A stretch of 64,000 nucleotides of DNA, taken from contig JACVVK020000284.1 in NCBI GenBank assembly GCA_018292915.2, positions 385,001 to 449,000 of the forward strand, in the 5' to 3' direction. This document shows, in pieces, positions 18,101-31,828 of this stretch (the first letter of the stretch is position 1; each line of letters begins with the position of its first letter). Both the position numbers and the translations under genes were made by a program. The notes under the pieces were generated by a model. It was not told the DNA's origin. It saw only the letters and a list, made by a program, of their open reading frames with translations, and made no database searches. Source of the stretch: Batillaria attramentaria. Taxonomy: Eukaryota; Mollusca; Gastropoda; Batillariidae.

Positions 18101-18653
18101 AATGCGATTCAATAGTCAATGCATTCATTTTGACAGATTTCTTTTTCCTATTATGGGGGGGAAAAACAGATCTTACTCATCTGACAGAAGCATTCATATT
18201 GACTGATTCAGACACTGCCAAAGACATCATAACCAAGTATGTCCCGTTTAGCAAGTTTTGACCGATGCTCGGGGGGGAAATATGAATAGTGCAAGAAAGA
18301 CAAGTCAACATGCAAAGTTCTGTGTTAACTATGGAATATGTTCTTTCAAGAGAAACAAGAAAAACTATTCAGTGGAAAAGTTGATAAAAAAAAAGCAGCA
18401 GCAGCTTTGAAGAGTGCATGTTTTGAAGTAAAAATATACGAACAAAGGAAAAGGCTCAAGATCTATCTGGACCGTTTCTCTGTTAATTAATGAAGACAGG
18501 ATTTGCATTTTATAAGGTAATGGTGAACCTTGTGAATCTGACTACATGATCGTAGACACATTGAAATTTGAAAGCTGCAACCCATGTCCCCAATGGGAGC
18601 AAACTGCTACAACATACAGACACAAATATGCCTTTCTACTTTTTGAAATGTAA

Positions 18654-18684
<31 letters not shown>

Positions 18685-19583
18685 AAAGCATTCCATCAGG
18701 GATACTCTCCAGTTTAGCTGTTACTAATGCAAGCAGGCCATTCTTGGTCTTCTCAGTAATTTGTATTCTCCCTTCTGGAATTTCGCTTTCCTCGTCCAAC
18801 TTCATTCTTGACAAGATATGTTGGGACTGATCACTTGTCAAACCACTGAATGGAACTTTAGTTCTACATGAAGGAAGGAACTTTGACCTTTTTCCTTAAA
18901 GGAGGCTACTCAAAGGGAAATTGCACCGATTTGTGAAATGCAACTGCAGACAATGAAGGGTTAGTGATGGACACGGCCCCTAACACCACAGTAGCACGTT
19001 TTGTTATAGAAAAAAATGGGGTACATGGTCTACAAACAGAACAGACTACACATAGTAAACTGAACACTGTGATGTCGCTCAAACTTTACATCAACTGTGT
19101 CAGCCTCACTGGACAGAAGGTACTTTGGATGAGAGCAGGAAAATATTTCTTTAAGTACGCACACTTCTCTACCATCCATAGGCATGGCCGGAGAATTGGG
19201 AAATTTATGCCTGCACATTTTGCAGGGCTGATGATCCGTGTTGTTACAAGTAGTCTCAAGATAAATGGGAAGTGAAATTTCCACACTCCAGCAAGTAGGA
19301 ATTCAGAAAACTGCAGGCAAAGCATCTCCGAAGTCATCCAACACTTTGTATTCATTTGTTTGGACAGCCAAGTTTTTAAGATAAAGCAGTAGAACAGTGG
19401 TGCTTACCTTTATGTATGCCATATCGCAACTATCTGGAATGACGTTAAATTTCAGCCACAGAATTTTTCAACAAGCCCAAGTAGCACCTTCTCTCTAGTG
19501 AGGCCTTCCACATCAAGACAAAAAACACTGGCAGTGGCCAAGCAGCCCAAGGGGAGTAAATGAGGTATTTACCTTCATGAGGA
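12140..19583 (-). other. Probable long 3' UTR (or 3' UTR with intron) of the FUBP/KHSRP gene
   Basis: 7.4 kb of A/T-rich, mostly unique sequence on the 3' side of the FUBP/KHSRP stop codon. It has few of the microsatellites that crowd intergenic parts of the window and no exon I can support. The minus strand has AATAAA at 12145-12140 and another near 12460. A donor-like AAG/gtaaatac sits about 13 nt after the stop (near 19570), so part of this may be a 3' UTR intron; a junction that close to the stop would not be expected to trigger NMD. RNA evidence is needed to fix the extent. Confidence 0.4.
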
Positions 19584-20117
19584 TCATGGCCCCTGCTGCT
19601 GCTGTGGGGCGCCGGCAACAGTACCGCTGGCCTGTGCTTGCTGCAGAATCATGTTGGCCTGGTGGTACATGCCCTGCTGTCGGTAGTACTCTGCCCACGC
19701 TGCGCTATAGTCTGGCTGGCCCGTCTGCGGGTTGATGGCTGCAGCAGACACAGCTAAACACATCACACTTTAGGTTCAACACTGGAAAAAACTGCTTTTC
19801 TACTTAACACATACAAAACCAACAACAATAAATCAACTATTTTGAAGACATGTGCTCGAGTGGTGGTGAACACTGTGACCCCCTCCCCCCCCCCCCAAAA
19901 AAAACAAACAAAAAACCAAACAAACAAAAACACCCAAAAAACCCAAACAAACAAACCAACCCAGACCAACATAAAAAATACAAAACTAGTGGACATTTAA
20001 AAAAACCAAAACAAAGTTGGAGCAAGAGGGGTAGAGGTGTGACCTTTTAACAGTAAATGACATACTATAGCCACTTTTGTTATTACAAGAGAATAATATT
20101 GTTATAAACTACTAAAC

Positions 20118-20163
<46 letters not shown>

Positions 20164-21250
20164 CGCAACTTACTAGGCTGAGCGTAGCTAGTGGTGGCAG
20201 CCTGTTGGGGCTGGTGCTGTGCGGGGGCCTGAGCAGGTTGTTGCTGAGGCGCTTGCTGTGGAGTCTGCTGCTGCTGCTGTTGCTGCTGGGCATACTGGCC
20301 GTACTGCCCATACTGGGCGTAATACTGCGAGTAGTAGGCCGCCCACGCTGCTGCATTAGCATCCTGAGCCTGCTTGTCGGCAGCATCTGCAACACAGCCT
20401 GTCACGCTTAAGATGCTGGCCTTTGAAGTCAACAGCCTCTTAATTTACCTCAGAGAGACTTGGACATGCCATCGCGAAGACAAAAAAATGCACAGCTAAA
20501 CCGTGAAACCCCCCCAAAATTTTATAGCTTCAGGTACCATTTTGAGTGTAGGTGTGAACGGTCATGGCTGCAAATGAAGTCAGACTGTGCAGAAATCCTA
20601 CAACAAACCAACTTTTTTATTTTTATTTTTGGCCTGACCTAGTTTAACTTCAAAGCTGAGATAACTTACTGGGGTCACTGGGCGGCTGCTGAGGGTACTG
20701 GTTGCCATAAGCATTCCAACCTTGTGGGGCTCCGTACTGCTGTGGAGGTTGACTGCAAACAAGCAAGCAAGCAAGAGTCAGGAACAGATTTTTAAAGTAT
20801 TTTTGCTAACTGATGCCCCTACAACAAACACATCTGTTTCCACTAACAACTTGCCCGAGCATTTCATTGCCCCAAGGGATAAATGAAGTATTTTAAGACT
20901 GAACTTGTTCTGTATTCCTTACTCCATCAGTCAATGACCAAATCTACCTGATCCTAGCGACTGGCTCCTCCTGTAATTACTGGCATTTTCTTTTCACGTT
21001 TTTCTCCTCCTTATTGTAACTTGTCAGTAATTGTATTCTCTGTCACATGAGGGATATGTAGTGACATGCAACAACCCTGAACGACATTTACACAGAAGCA
21101 GAACACTCACTTAGGCTGTCCGAACTGACCAAACTGGTCAAAACCACCTGGACCTTGTGGGCCAGGCCCCTGTGGGCCAGGAGGGCCTTGAGGACCGGGA
21201 CCACCAGGCCCTGGTCCCATCGGTCCACCGGGGGGACCACCAGGAGGACC
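19584..21250 (-). CDS. KHSRP: FUBP/KHSRP exons 15-18: Gly/Pro-rich and Tyr-rich C-terminal region
   Basis: Exon 15 (21111-21250) is Gly/Pro repeats ending [10 protein letters not shown]. Exon 16 (20670-20752) has [18 protein letters not shown], like the family's QGWGN motif. Exon 17 (20174-20386) has [20 protein letters not shown] and a polyGln tract. Exon 18 (19584-19753) has [19 protein letters not shown] and ends QQQQGP then TGA. The two AW(A)xYY motifs are the family's transactivation/protein-contact repeats. Confidence 0.92.
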
Positions 21251-24200
21251 CTGCAACACAAATTTGGTGATGTGAATATTAGGGGACCCTACATGGTCCA
21301 ACCCTTGTCGTGGGGTAGTGGCTTGTGTACCTCAATGACCCAGAGAGCTACGCCAGCGGGAGCACGTGCTCCTGGCAGGGTCACCCAAGCTGGACAGGTC
21401 GAAGGGTAGAGGTCAGACGAATGTGGACCACCTCTCCAAGAGGCTAAACGGGTTTGCGTAGGGTTAACAGCCCTACCTGTAAAAAACATAACGTTACAGA
21501 AGCATCGACAGCAACAAACCAAAACATTCACCTGGGCAAGGAAGGGTCTCCATCCCGGAGACCTATGACGCATTGCAGTGAAAGCCGAAAGGAAGCTGCA
21601 AGGCCGACCCCCCTTCTAACACCCAGGACAATGACGAGAGTAGCCACATGGAACATCAGGACAATGTATGAAGTAGGAAGGACCATACAAGTAGCAAGAG
21701 AGATGAAGAACTACAAGATAGGAGTACTGGGACTGAGTGAGACAAGGTGGCTACAGACAGGACAGCTGAGATTTTCATCGGGAGAGCAATTGCTGTACTC
21801 GGGACACACAGAGGATGGAGCCCCCCACACTGAGGGCGTGGCCCTGATGCTGGCACCGGAGGCACAGCGGGCACTCATCGGCTGGGAACCTGTCAACTCC
21901 CGCATCATCACAGCCAAATTCATCACCAAGAAGAAAGACATCAAGCTAAACATCATCCAGTGCTACGCTCCCACCAATGATGCGGAAGAGGAGAAAAAAG
22001 ACGACTTCTACCAACAACTACAGACAGTGATAGATAGAGGAGGAGCCAAGGACATGACCATACTGATGGGAGACTTCAACGCCAAGATTGGATCAGACAA
22101 CACAGGCTATGAGAACACCATGGGAACACACGGACTGGGACAGATGAACGAAAATGGCGAGCGCTTTGCAGACTTCTGTGCCCTGAACCAGCTAGTGATA
22201 GGAGGCAGCATCTTCCCACACAAGCGCATCCACAAGGCCACATGGAGATCGCCGGACCATGTCACGGAGAACCAGATTGATCACATCTGCATCAGCCGGA
22301 AGTTCAGGAGATCGTGGCGAGATGTGCGCGTGATGAGGGGTGCCGATGTATCATCAGACCACCACCTTCTTGCTACAACACTGAGACTTCGGCTTAAGAG
22401 ACACACCAACGCCAACAACACACGGACCAGGTACAACGTTGGCCTACTCAGGAACACAGAGACACAAGCAGCATTCCGGATCAGCCTTTCCAACAGGTTC
22501 CAGCCACTGCAAGACCTGATAGAAGACAGTGGAATGGATATCGAGACACAATGGGAACACAGCAAGAAACTCTGGCACGACACATGCGAAGAGGTCCTTG
22601 GCAAGAGAAAGACCCAACACAAGGAATGGATCTCTGCTGATACCATCCAGAAGCTGGAAGTTCGGAAAAAGAAGAAAACTGCACTGAACACGAGCCGAAC
22701 AAGAAGAGCTAAGGCAAAGGCACAGGAAGAATACACAGCAGCTGACAGAGAAGTGAAGAGGAGCACCAGAAAGGACAAGAGGGACTACATCGACAACCTG
22801 GCCAATCAAGCAGAGGAAGCAGCCGGACAAGGGAACCTAAAAGACCTGTACCAGGTGACCAAGAAGCTCGCGGGCAAGTTTCAGCAGACAGACAAACCAG
22901 TGAAGGACAAGAACGGGCACCCACTGACAACAACTGAGGAACAGCTGAAGCGATGGGCAGAACACTTCAGGGAGCTGTTAAATCGCCCCATCCCTGAAAC
23001 ACCACCAGACATCCCGCCAGCTGAGACAGAACTACCCATCAACTGCGACAAGCCCTCTAAGGCGGAGATCAGGAAAGCCATCATGACACTGAGAAATGGG
23101 AAAGCTGCAGGGCCAGACGAGATACCAGCAGAAGCCATCAAAGCAGACACAGAGACAGCCGTCAACATGCTGCACAGCCTATTCAGCAAGATCTGGGAGA
23201 AGGAAGAGGTGCCAGCCCAGTGGAAAGAAGGGATCGTCATCAAGCTGCCAAAGAAAGGGGACCTCAGGGACTGCAACAACTACCGAGGGATCATGCTCCT
23301 GTCAGTGCCAGGCAAGGTTCTCAACAGAATTCTACTGGAGAGGATGAGGGAGGCAGTCGACCCTATGCTCCGAGACCAGCAGGCGGGCTTTCGCAGGAAC
23401 AGGTCCTGCGCTGACCAGATTGCCAGCCTACGCATCATTGTGGAGCAGTCGCTGGAGTGGAACTCCCCCCTCTACATCAACTTCATAGACTATGAGAAGG
23501 CCTTCGACAGTGTAGACAGAGAGGCGCTGTGGAAGCTGCTAAGGCACTATGGAGTTCCCGGGAAGATCATCTCCCTGATCCAGTGCACCTACAAAGACAT
23601 GAGCTGCAGGATTGCCCATGCTGGCCAGTTGTCAGAAAGCTTCGAGGTGAAGACCGGAGTCCGCCAGGGATGCCTGTTGTCCCCGTTCCTCTTCCTCCTG
23701 GTCATCGACTGGATCATGAAGACCACCACAACAGGCAGGAAAAACGGGATACAGTGGACACTCTGGGCGCAGCTGGATGACCTCGACTTTGCGGACGACC
23801 TGGCGCTCCTGTCTCACAGCCACAGCCAGATGCAGGACAAGACTACATGCCTGGAAGCCACATCAGCCGGAACAGGGCTCAAGATCAACAGGAGGAAAAC
23901 CGAGCTGATGAAGATCAACACCACTGCCAGCACACCAGTCACAGTCGGTGGAGAGCCCATCAGGGAGGTAGAGTCCTTTGTCTACCTGGGGAGTGTGGTT
24001 GATGGACAGGGAGGCACAGACCGAGACGTCACAGCCAGAATCGGCAAGGCAAGAGCAGCAATGGTCATGCTGAAGAACATCTGGGCATCCAAAGTTGTCA
24101 GCATAAGAACCAAACTTCGCATCTATAACTCCAACGTGAAGTCAGTTCTGCTTTACGGATGCGAAACATGGAGGACAACGAAGACGATGCAGCAGAAGAT

Positions 24201-27200
24201 CCAGACATTTCTCAACACCTGTCTGAGGCGCATCTTCAACATCCGATGGCCAGAGAAGATCCGGAACGAAGAGCTGTGGGAGCGAGCAGGGCAGGAACCA
24301 GCGGCCAAGCAGATCCTGCGGAGGAAGTGGGGCTGGATTGGACACACCCTCAGGAAGCCAGCATCCAGCACCACACGCCAAGCCCTGACATGGAACCCAC
24401 AGGGGAAAAGGAAGAGAGGCCGGCCTCGCAACAGCTGGAGGCGGGACACTGAGGCAGAGTTATATAAGCAGGGGACCAACTGGACTGGAGTGGCAAGAAT
24501 AGCCCAGAACAGAGTGCGATGGCGAAGGGTTGTCGATGGCCTATGCTCCACGTGGAGCCAGGGGCCTAAGTAAGTAAGAATATTAGGGGAGACAAAACAA
24601 CACAAAATTAGAATTTGTTAGCAGCACATGAAAGACTACTATTGCTGTTAATACCAGAAAATTACACATGCTAGAAACACTTTTACACACCAAGCTAGAG
24701 AACAAAGGCATCAAAACTTTCCCTGGTATAGTGATAAAGGCTCCTCAGATGAAAACTTTGGAGCAAAAATTGTTTCGTCTGTTGTCCTCAAAGTATGTTT
24801 GCACATTTTGAAATTCTGGCACCACTCTCATGTTACATATTACAAATCAAACGCACATACATTAATTTGTACAAACTATTTTGTACAGCACATAACTGGC
24901 ACAGTTACTGAAGGTGCTAATTTTCCTACCTGCATGCCAGTCTTCTCACAGATGAGCTGAATAGCATGCTGGATCTGCTGTGGTGTGCCGCGGATGTTGA
25001 AGATCTTCTCCCCCATGCTGGGTGGAGGGTTGCGATCCAGCTCTACATGCGCTCCTGATATGCGGTTGATGCTGTGAATCGTCTCACCACCTGCACAGAC
25101 AATAATGTTCAAATCAAGCTAGTTGACCTTGCATTTAGTAAACAATATTCAAGTAACACGATTCATGTCTGGAGGGAATGCTGCTGAAGCTGGTAATTAA
25201 TGACAAGTAACACATATGTAGGCAAGCTGATTGGTAAAAAGACTTGACACAGTAAGTTACCGCACCGTTTCATTTTTCTATGGCTTCTATGAGAAACAAA
25301 TCTTACAGGCACTTGCCTCTGCATCTACATAGTGTCAAAACTGCCAGTTTGTAAGAGTGGAATCCATACCTTTGCCAATGACTAGGCCACACTTGTCTGC
25401 AGGGACAGAATACTGTGTCTGGTCTTGGAAGTTGGGGTCACCGAAACCACCACGGCCCATGCCGCCACCTCCTCCACCACCACGGCCTGGACCACCAGGT
25501 GGAAAGGGGCCACCGCGCCCACGGCCACCTCCTCGCCCTGGAGGGCCACCACCACGACCCATGCCAAACCCACCGCCACCACGTACATTGAACTAGAAAA
25601 GAAAGAGGGGAAACGTGTGAATTATTTCATGACATGCACATAGAATAAAATAGGCAAAAATGGTTTCCACTGAAAAGTGGAAACAAAACGTCTATGGCCA
25701 TCACAGGGTTTCCCAAATTTCTGCTCACATAAAGGATCAGTAAGACATGTCTAGTGGCATCATTGCTAAGAGCAGACAGACAAGTGGCACACAACAGGTA
25801 AGTCCCTTTGTGTTGCAAGTGCTCTGCCAGATTTCACAATAGCAAACACGTTGCTACTGGAAGATGGTGTAGTACTGTACCATCTTTTCTACAGAAAAGT
25901 CAATTTTCTTGTTCCTGCTCTGAAATATTGTCGTAAATATCAGGTTCTGGTTTCCCAACAAGATGATTTTGTTAAAAATTGGGAAACCCTGCTTTTGAAA
26001 TGAACTAAATCAATTTACTGAGAAGTTACTGTAGTACAGGAACAAAGAGTTGGCTGTAGCAAAAAGAAATGCAATTTCTCTCCACTAAAACAATGTAAAA
26101 TTGTTTGCTTGTTGTCAATAAAATTGCCCTTTCATGAACTTGACATCTTGACAACAAGCAAACAATTTTATTATCTGAAACTGCACTGCCATGTATCAGG
26201 CAAAATTGTTACCCCTAAAAGTCCATAAACCTCTCCACAGCCATATCTCTGTCCAGACCACACAATATTCATGAGTGAGAACATGAGTGACGTGGTGGGT
26301 ATCAGTGTGTGTGCGACACTACAACGAATAGTTTTACCTCTCTGGAGTGCATCGGGTTGAATTCAGGGCCTCCCATCTGCCCATGTGGAAACAAACTTTG
26401 TGATTACACTAGGCATTTTTATTGCTAATATTTTCACACCACCACGTCCAACACTTCAAGAACATGATTCAACAATTAAAAAAAAAAAAAATATATATAT
26501 ATACATAGGAAGAAGGAAACATTGAATCGTAAAATTTTGATTTAATTTGCTTTGAAAAATAAAAGAAGAAATGGGTCACTACAAAATCATCAGACAACTT
26601 GCCTGGACACAGCAGCATAAAGATTAGTACGACAAAACTGGCTGAATATGATGAGAAGTTCAAAACGTCAAGACGGGGTGGGGGAAGGTGCACCTATACC
26701 AAATTGGTCGCTATCCAGGCAAGTTACTGAGTGAATGATATCATATCATGCACCCTTCACACAGCTATTACTCACATTTGCATTTGAGAGGAGTTCATGG
26801 ATCATGCCGATGGCATTCTGGACCTTGTCAGGGTGCCCAGTGATTGCGCACAGACGATCGTCGCTCTGTCCGTCATCTGAAAGAAAGAAGAATCATCAGT
26901 AATGCCAGCTGCAACAGCCAGTCTTTAAAGGGCTTGGGTGAACAATACCTTAAAGTGAAGCATGAACATATTCAGCATTCCCTTCTTCCTCGGGGCTGTT
27001 GTAAAGACTTGCCCCATAACTGGCACAGAGTAGACTAGAAAAGCTAGTTACTGTGGCCGATAACACCAGCTCTCAATGGCCAGAAAACACATTCTAGGTA
27101 TGAAGATGTTCCAGTTCAAATGCAGTCTGAATGACTGGCTTGTTAATTTTTCATATTCAGCAACCCAGGTAAGGTTGTTACATGCACTACTGTGGTGCAA

Positions 27201-30200
27201 AAGTTCCTACCTGGTTTGAACTGCACTTTGGCCCCAGTGTCCGACTGGATCTTCTTGATCATCTCTCCACCCTTTCCGATGACCAGGCCGACTGCTTGGC
27301 GTGGAACTGGGATCTGTAAAAAAAAAAATACCAAGCACGAAAATCAGTAACTAACCAATGAGCACCACCCAGCAGCTTCACAAAACAGACAAACAAGTCA
27401 TGTTATTTCCACATGCCAAAATAAGAAAGGGAACAGACTTTTTTGACAGATAGTTTACATTCAACCTACAAGGCACCTGTGGCTTGAGAAACACAGCCCA
27501 AACCTCTCGTCTACGATTTACGGTTTTATTTTCTGGCAAGTTGTGTATGTGTAGAAAGGTCTACTATCAAACCCCACTCACCAGGAGCACAAAGCCCCCT
27601 TGTGGTGTTAGCGAATCCTTCCACATCAATGTTGCACAATGTGACACCTACTGCTGCAGTGAGAACAGCAGCAGGCTCTAATTATGTGCATCAAACGAGC
27701 TCTTTATTTTTTCTAGATCTTCACAAAAGCATCAAACCTGTCCCCCAAGACTATAAAATTTCGTATCTTGTAGCTTTTGGGGCTGGTGATAAGATGGGAC
27801 AGCGAACCCGACATTGTTATCTAAATACACAGAGACTTTCCTGCTCACCTCCATTCCTCCCGGTCCACCACCATGACCCATGCCATCGAAGTTGTTGAAG
27901 GTGCCCATACCGCCACCTCCGCCCTGCATGTCTTTTTCAGCAAGCAGCTCCAGAACCATTTCCTTAGCGCGCTGCAACACCACAACATTACCATGAAACC
28001 ATAACATACACGTAGGCTGGGGGGAAAAAAAACCAAAAAACAAACCCCAAATTTTTTTTTATTATTGCAGAACCAAAACATCAGTCTAAAGTAAATTTAT
28101 ATCTAAAACTGAAAACCTGAAATGAAGTATGCACTTGCATCTTTTTCTGCAAGGCCACAGCTTTATATAACAAAGATCATGAGCAAAATTCTACCAGCAC
28201 AAAAGTGCTTCACAAACCTGACACTTGGATGGCTCTCCTGAGATTCTCAACGGCTTGTCCTGAGCTGTGGGTGCGTTGCTGTCTTGAATCATCACCATCT
28301 TAACACCTGCACGCTCCTACACACGCAAGATCAAGAGGACGGCTATGGGAGTTATGCCAAAGTGTCACGACGAAGATGCCACACATCCAGAAGTGCACAA
28401 AGCTATGCACAAAAACTAAGCAAGATCTCAAAGGCCAGAATAGCCTGAAGGTTTTTGTCTGAGGGTAGATTTGCTACTTTACTTCTCAAGTCACAACCTG
28501 ACCTCACCTGAAGTTGCCTTATGGTGTCACCCCCTTTGCCGATGACAAGGCCAACCTTGCTCCCTGGGATGGACATCTCTAGGACAGATGACCCCTCGTT
28601 CATTCCTCCACTAGGCATGCCACCCATTCCGTCCATGTGGGGTGCATTGCCACGGTCAATGATCTGCTGTATCAGCTGCTTGCAGGCGCTATGGAAAAAG
28701 AAGAATGTTTACACCGAGAGCTAAAAAACAGGGGTAATTGACCTCAACGCTCTGTTCGCCTGTGTGCGCGTGTAAGTGGGTGTGAGTGAGAGTTGTTGTC
28801 CTTTTGTTCTGGTTATTTTTGTTAGGGTTAGTGTGTTTTTATTTTTTGTTTCGTTTGGGTTCACTATACAGAAGTAGACATAACGGTAAACTGTGCCTGC
28901 ACTTCGTCACTCTACTGTGGACACACTCGATGTCAAAATTAAAGGTTATAACAATAGACACACGATGCAATCCTGGCCAGCAGTACACCAATGCCAATAG
29001 TTTCCTCTAGCAAAATAGGGGCAAATGGACTCGAAACCAAGAGCTTACTTGATGGAGTGTGGTGTACCAGTAAGACTGCATGGTCTGTCTGGCATGCCCC
29101 CACTGTCTGGCGCTATCTGAACTTTACAGCCAGATTCAGCTTGCAGCCTTGTAATCTGCTCGCCCCCTTTTCCGATGACTGCAAAATAAAGTCAGTTTGC
29201 ACATTTCAGTAACACACCCAACAAGAAAACTTCGAGCAGAAAAATCCTGTGTCTGAACAAAGTAAAGTAAAACAGAGAACTAAAGATCATATCTGCGATC
29301 ATGTATCAAACGACAACGGCAAATTTTGCACTAACTCTTGTGGTTGAAGTTGGGAAAGCAGAACACAACTCACTTAGGCCGACCATCTTGTCGGGCACAT
29401 GATAGTTTTCTGTTGTGACGAGGCCAAGCCCAGCATGGGGCCCTGGTTTCTGCGGCTGCATGGCAGGATCTGATGAATTCAGGCCAAGCTGTCTGTTGAT
29501 GCGTGCTGCTGCCTCTTGTGCCGCCTGGGCTGCCTCACTGTAAGTACAGAAGAGTTATGATACATGAATGATTAGCTATCGATATCCAAGCAGCAGCTTG
29601 GCTACTAGCTTTGCAAGGAATTTTGTTGTGGAGGCCACACTGCTAAGGAACACTTGTTTTACTTTCAGAGAAACTTTGCATACATAGAGTTCAGTCCAAC
29701 AAACGGTGACAAATTCTTTCATACTCGTATCTAAGTGATGCCAAAGCATTCACATTTTAGTTCTCTATAGGGAAGGAATACAAGTTTTAAAACCAAGGCG
29801 TACACATCCAGTACCAAAACAAATATGTTTTTGTAACAATGGTAATATTTCAAGTCCTCACCTTGAGACTCCTACTGGAACTGAGCTCTGGTTGGCGAGA
29901 GCTTGTAACTGAGCACCGATGCCACTTATTGCGGCTGGAAAACAGACACAGCAGCTGAACAACACCCTTCATTATCACACACTGCTTTCATAAGAACAAA
30001 ACTACAAAGGAGGGACACGAAAGTGATTCATAAAACAAGCTAATTTCAAGTTTGTTTTGCTGTGGCATTGTCAGCTGCAGTGCCACAACCCGTTGCTTGC
30101 TGAAAAAGTAAAGAAAGCCACTCCGTTAGTGTGTCATTTCGCATCACACAACTTAACGAAACAGCATGCATTTTGCATATTTAAACTGCGAGGGTTAGCT

Positions 30201-31795
30201 ACAGATTGAGGGAGCAGCGAGTCTTGGGCCAGAGGCAAGAGCCTCTCTGGCCAACATCACTGCTGGATCGATGCTGAGGGCCGCCATCCTAGGCTGCGAT
30301 GTCTAAAAGAAAATTTTTGACTCACGATCGGGGGCAGGTTTCTTTGATTCGGGCTCACCTGAAACACAGGAAACAGACAGCACACCCGTAAGTAGTGTGT
30401 CTGGAAAAACCAAAGGACTAAACATACACAACACAAAACCTAAATACAAGCAGGCAACCACAATCCATCATACACGTAACAATGACAGTGTCTCTCTCTC
30501 TCAACAGACTTCATAGATGTTTTCAGGTGAAACTGCAGGGTTCTGCTTTAGCTCTGACATTCTGATTGTAAGCGAAGTATATTTGTGGGGTATTTTCTGA
30601 ACAGAAAGCTGAAGTAATCAAATTATGTGAGACTGAGCCATGAGGAACACAATTCCTTGTTAGAAAACACCAGAGGGTATGATGGATTGTATCTGTAATG
30701 GATTAAAAGTCAAATTACTGGAATCTTGAATACAAGACAAACTACCGTTACTAGTAAGTAGTACAATACTAATAGGCTAAAGTAAGTTTTTAACAGACCA
30801 GTAAAGAGTGTTTTGGGGCTGAAGACTTCTGGTCTGTGACATAATGAAAACCATATGGATACATACTGTTCAAACAGCTGCTTTTTACTTTTTTAGACCC
30901 TCAGTGGGGGGAGGGGGAGGGGGGTTCTATCAATATTAATGCCACAGACCAACAAAGTCTTAAGCCCTGGACTTGGCCAAAGTGATGGTTTCAATGGAAG
31001 AAAAAGGAAGCAAGAGGGGGCGATTTGCAATGAAGGGATGAACTGTGTGTTGCTATCAGTAAAGGGAAGGTCAGGGGAGCCCTACGAGACACTGAACATT
31101 CTGCACCCCCAAAGGACTGAACAGAAGCAAAAGCCTAGGAGTAGGAGGGGAATCATGAGAAGCATGAAATAAAATGTCTGGATAAGACTTGCAGTCATTC
31201 CTGAAAAGAAAATGTGCCAGACAACAAAGCACTGAATTCAAACTGTCTCCCTGTAACTTGGCCAAACAACAACTCTGAAAATTCACCACTGCACACAAAA
31301 ACATACCGCTTACAACAAACTATGCAAATGGTACAATTATCATTGGAAAATAGCACACGCTTCAGTTTCTCTGTCTAGCATACGAATATAAAATTTGCAA
31401 GAAAGTATTCACACAGATACATACAGAACACAAATACACGAGAGACTCAGCCCCGGCACTCATGTCCTGCATTCTGAGGGATGAAATAGGTGGAAGAAAA
31501 AATTTTCTTTTTTTTCTCTCATTTCTTTTGTTCCAAAAAGAGGGATTCTTTTTCTCACTCACGCCCTTCAATCAAAACAGGCCACTACCCCTCTCACACC
31601 ACAGGCACTTTGTGTCTTCAATTTCTTATGCAAATTCAGAGTAACTTTGAAAGGGAGGGAAAGCACTTCCAAATTTGCACTTGCATTGTGTGCTGAATAT
31701 TTCAGGGTACCTGTGCGCTACCTTGAGTTTCTGAACTGCAAGAATTCTCTGTTCAAAAGCAGCTGATGGGGGTACTTAATGTTTCTGGTAATTGC

Positions 31796-31828
<33 letters not shown>

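Noticed and set aside
22281..24605. Several minus-strand frames opposite the LINE ORF
   Set aside because: They are shadows of the plus-strand endonuclease/RT frame, without domain motifs of their own.
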